Source of the DNA: Flagellimonas sp. 389
GTDB taxonomy: Bacteria; Bacteroidota; Bacteroidia; Flavobacteriales; Flavobacteriaceae
Reading direction: 5' to 3'
NCBI RefSeq assembly: GCF_018449435.1
Contig: NZ_JAHCMU010000002.1
Coordinates: 1 to 64,000, forward strand
Length of the DNA: 64,000 bases
Shown: in pieces, positions 63,509 through 64,000 of the stretch
Numbering within the stretch: position 1 is the first letter of the stretch
Layout of the letters: every line of letters starts with the position of its first letter
The notes under the pieces: generated by a model
Databases searched by the model: none
What the model saw: only the letters and a program-made list of their open reading frames with translations
Told to the model about the DNA's origin: nothing
Made by a program: the position numbers and the translations under genes

Positions 63509-64000
63509 TTAAACTATTAAAGCTTTTCGCTTATTACGGTATTTTTTATGGATTGAAAGCGCTATAGGTATCAACAAGTAAATAAACCCGGAAATAGGTG
63601 CACTCTTGCCCCCGAACAACAGAACGACCAGCATAGAAAGCAATGGTATACCAATCAGTATAGCATAGGACTGTATAAAAGTCTTCGTAATAAAGATTTC
63701 GTTCCCGTTAAGCTGTAGTTCAACCTTCTTTTTAAGGGCATTAATATGCTTTATCATAAAAATGAAATAGATAAAAAACAGCCCTAGCCCAAAACGAATC
63801 ATAAGATCGCCCCATTGTACGGTTGTCAGATCAGATTTAGATAAATCGTCAATGACCAGGTTCAAAGCATCGGAATCATCCCCAAAGGCAAGTTTTATTC
63901 GAACATATATAACTGTTCCCAAATAGGAAAAAAGATACTTTAACGGATAAACGTAAAAAAGCAGCACAAACAAAAAAAGAAAGTTCAGTACTTTGGTCTT
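63509..64000 (-). CDS. Membrane protein, TMEM175/DUF1211-like, 5' end outside window
   Basis: Partial gene; the reading frame runs off the right edge with no start needed (a TTG at 63973 is only a track-edge artefact, as the frame is open upstream: KTKVLNFLFLFVLLFYVYPLK spans the edge). About 163 codons are visible, with three or four transmembrane helices (FGLGLFFIYFIFM, IGIPLLSMLVVLLFGG, GFIYLLIPIALS) and a C-terminal basic tail. The KTKVLNFLFLFVLLFYVYPLK helix resembles the TMEM175 potassium channel/DUF1211 family, but that match is tentative. Confidence 0.6.
   Translation of the reverse strand, partial: KTKVLNFLFLFVLLFYVYPLKYLFSYLGTVIYVRIKLAFGDDSDALNLVIDDLSKSDLTTVQWGDLMIRFGLGLFFIYFIFMIKHINALKKKVELQLNGNEIFITKTFIQSYAILIGIPLLSMLVVLLFGGKSAPISGFIYLLIPIALSIHKKYRNKRKALIV

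Overview
The window is one stretch of a low-GC chromosome from a member of the Bacteroidota, most probably a marine Flavobacteriaceae. The evidence is a secreted subtilase ending in a type IX secretion-style C-terminal domain, many SusD-free lipoproteins with Bacteroidota-style lipoboxes, promoter-like TAnnTTTG boxes in place of classical -10 elements, an ECF42-type sigma factor with its YciI partner, and a eukaryote-like class Ia ribonucleotide reductase small subunit. I see no rRNA, tRNA, CRISPR array, intact insertion sequence or prophage. The genus cannot be fixed from this sequence alone.

Layout. 0-4 kb: nrdB-nrdA (dNTP synthesis), ended by a terminator and a heptamer repeat array. 4-5 kb: a gene-poor stretch with a small membrane ORF, an inverted-repeat-bounded element and a terminator. 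5-12.8 kb: a LytTR regulator/TPR histidine kinase pair, DUF3109, MarC, a CtpA-type protease, dCMP deaminase, a HupE-like membrane protein and a TerB-DnaJ protein. 12.9-21.4 kb: bacilliredoxin, PlsC and an HD hydrolase, a processive glycosyltransferase, a Tat-exported Gfo/Idh/MocA oxidoreductase, a GNAT enzyme, ECF42 sigma/YciI, and a PA0069-type radical SAM protein. 21.4-33.4 kb: two unrecognised exported proteins, a crotonase, an NtrY-like kinase, HemJ, and two tandem very large BNR/VPS10-like propeller proteins. 33.6-47.9 kb: FAD oxidoreductase, DUF2237, an SPFH/zinc-ribbon/lipoprotein operon, a lactonase, an AraC regulator, a glucose/sorbosone dehydrogenase operon, MATE, ferrochelatase, DUF1460, ThuA and a second AraC regulator. 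48.1-55.4 kb: the haem operon hemA-hemC-hemD-hemE-GNAT-DUF6973-hemF-four-helix-bundle-hemB. 55.4-64 kb: serine hydrolase, CNNM transporter, Ogt, a lipoprotein, a PolB-type exonuclease, a T9SS subtilase, an EEP nuclease and a partial membrane protein.

How the genes work together. The strongest theme is haem synthesis. From glutamyl-tRNA to protohaem, every step except glutamate-1-semialdehyde aminotransferase (hemL) is encoded here: hemA, hemB, hemC, hemD, hemE, hemF, hemJ and hemH. The six-enzyme operon carries two unexplained passengers (a GNAT enzyme and a DUF6973 protein) that overlap or nearly touch their neighbours, and an apparently inserted four-helix-bundle gene. It is divergent from an AraC regulator across an intergenic region with three TAGA/TCTA inverted repeats.

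Unexplained structure. Three different 7-bp tandem arrays occur within 12 kb (units TTAGGTG, TTCGTTG, CTAACCA); one abuts the start codon of the HupE-like gene. Two REP-like inverted-repeat elements lie at 40.5 and 44.2 kb. A 36-bp nested palindrome with a promoter-like box at its centre sits 3 bp from the start of the PA0069-type radical SAM gene. A 149-bp element bounded by 9-bp inverted repeats lies at 4.2 kb. I did not find a clear, wholly new defence or mobile system; the best candidates for new biology are the haem-operon passengers, the SPFH/zinc-ribbon operon, and these repeat and operator structures.
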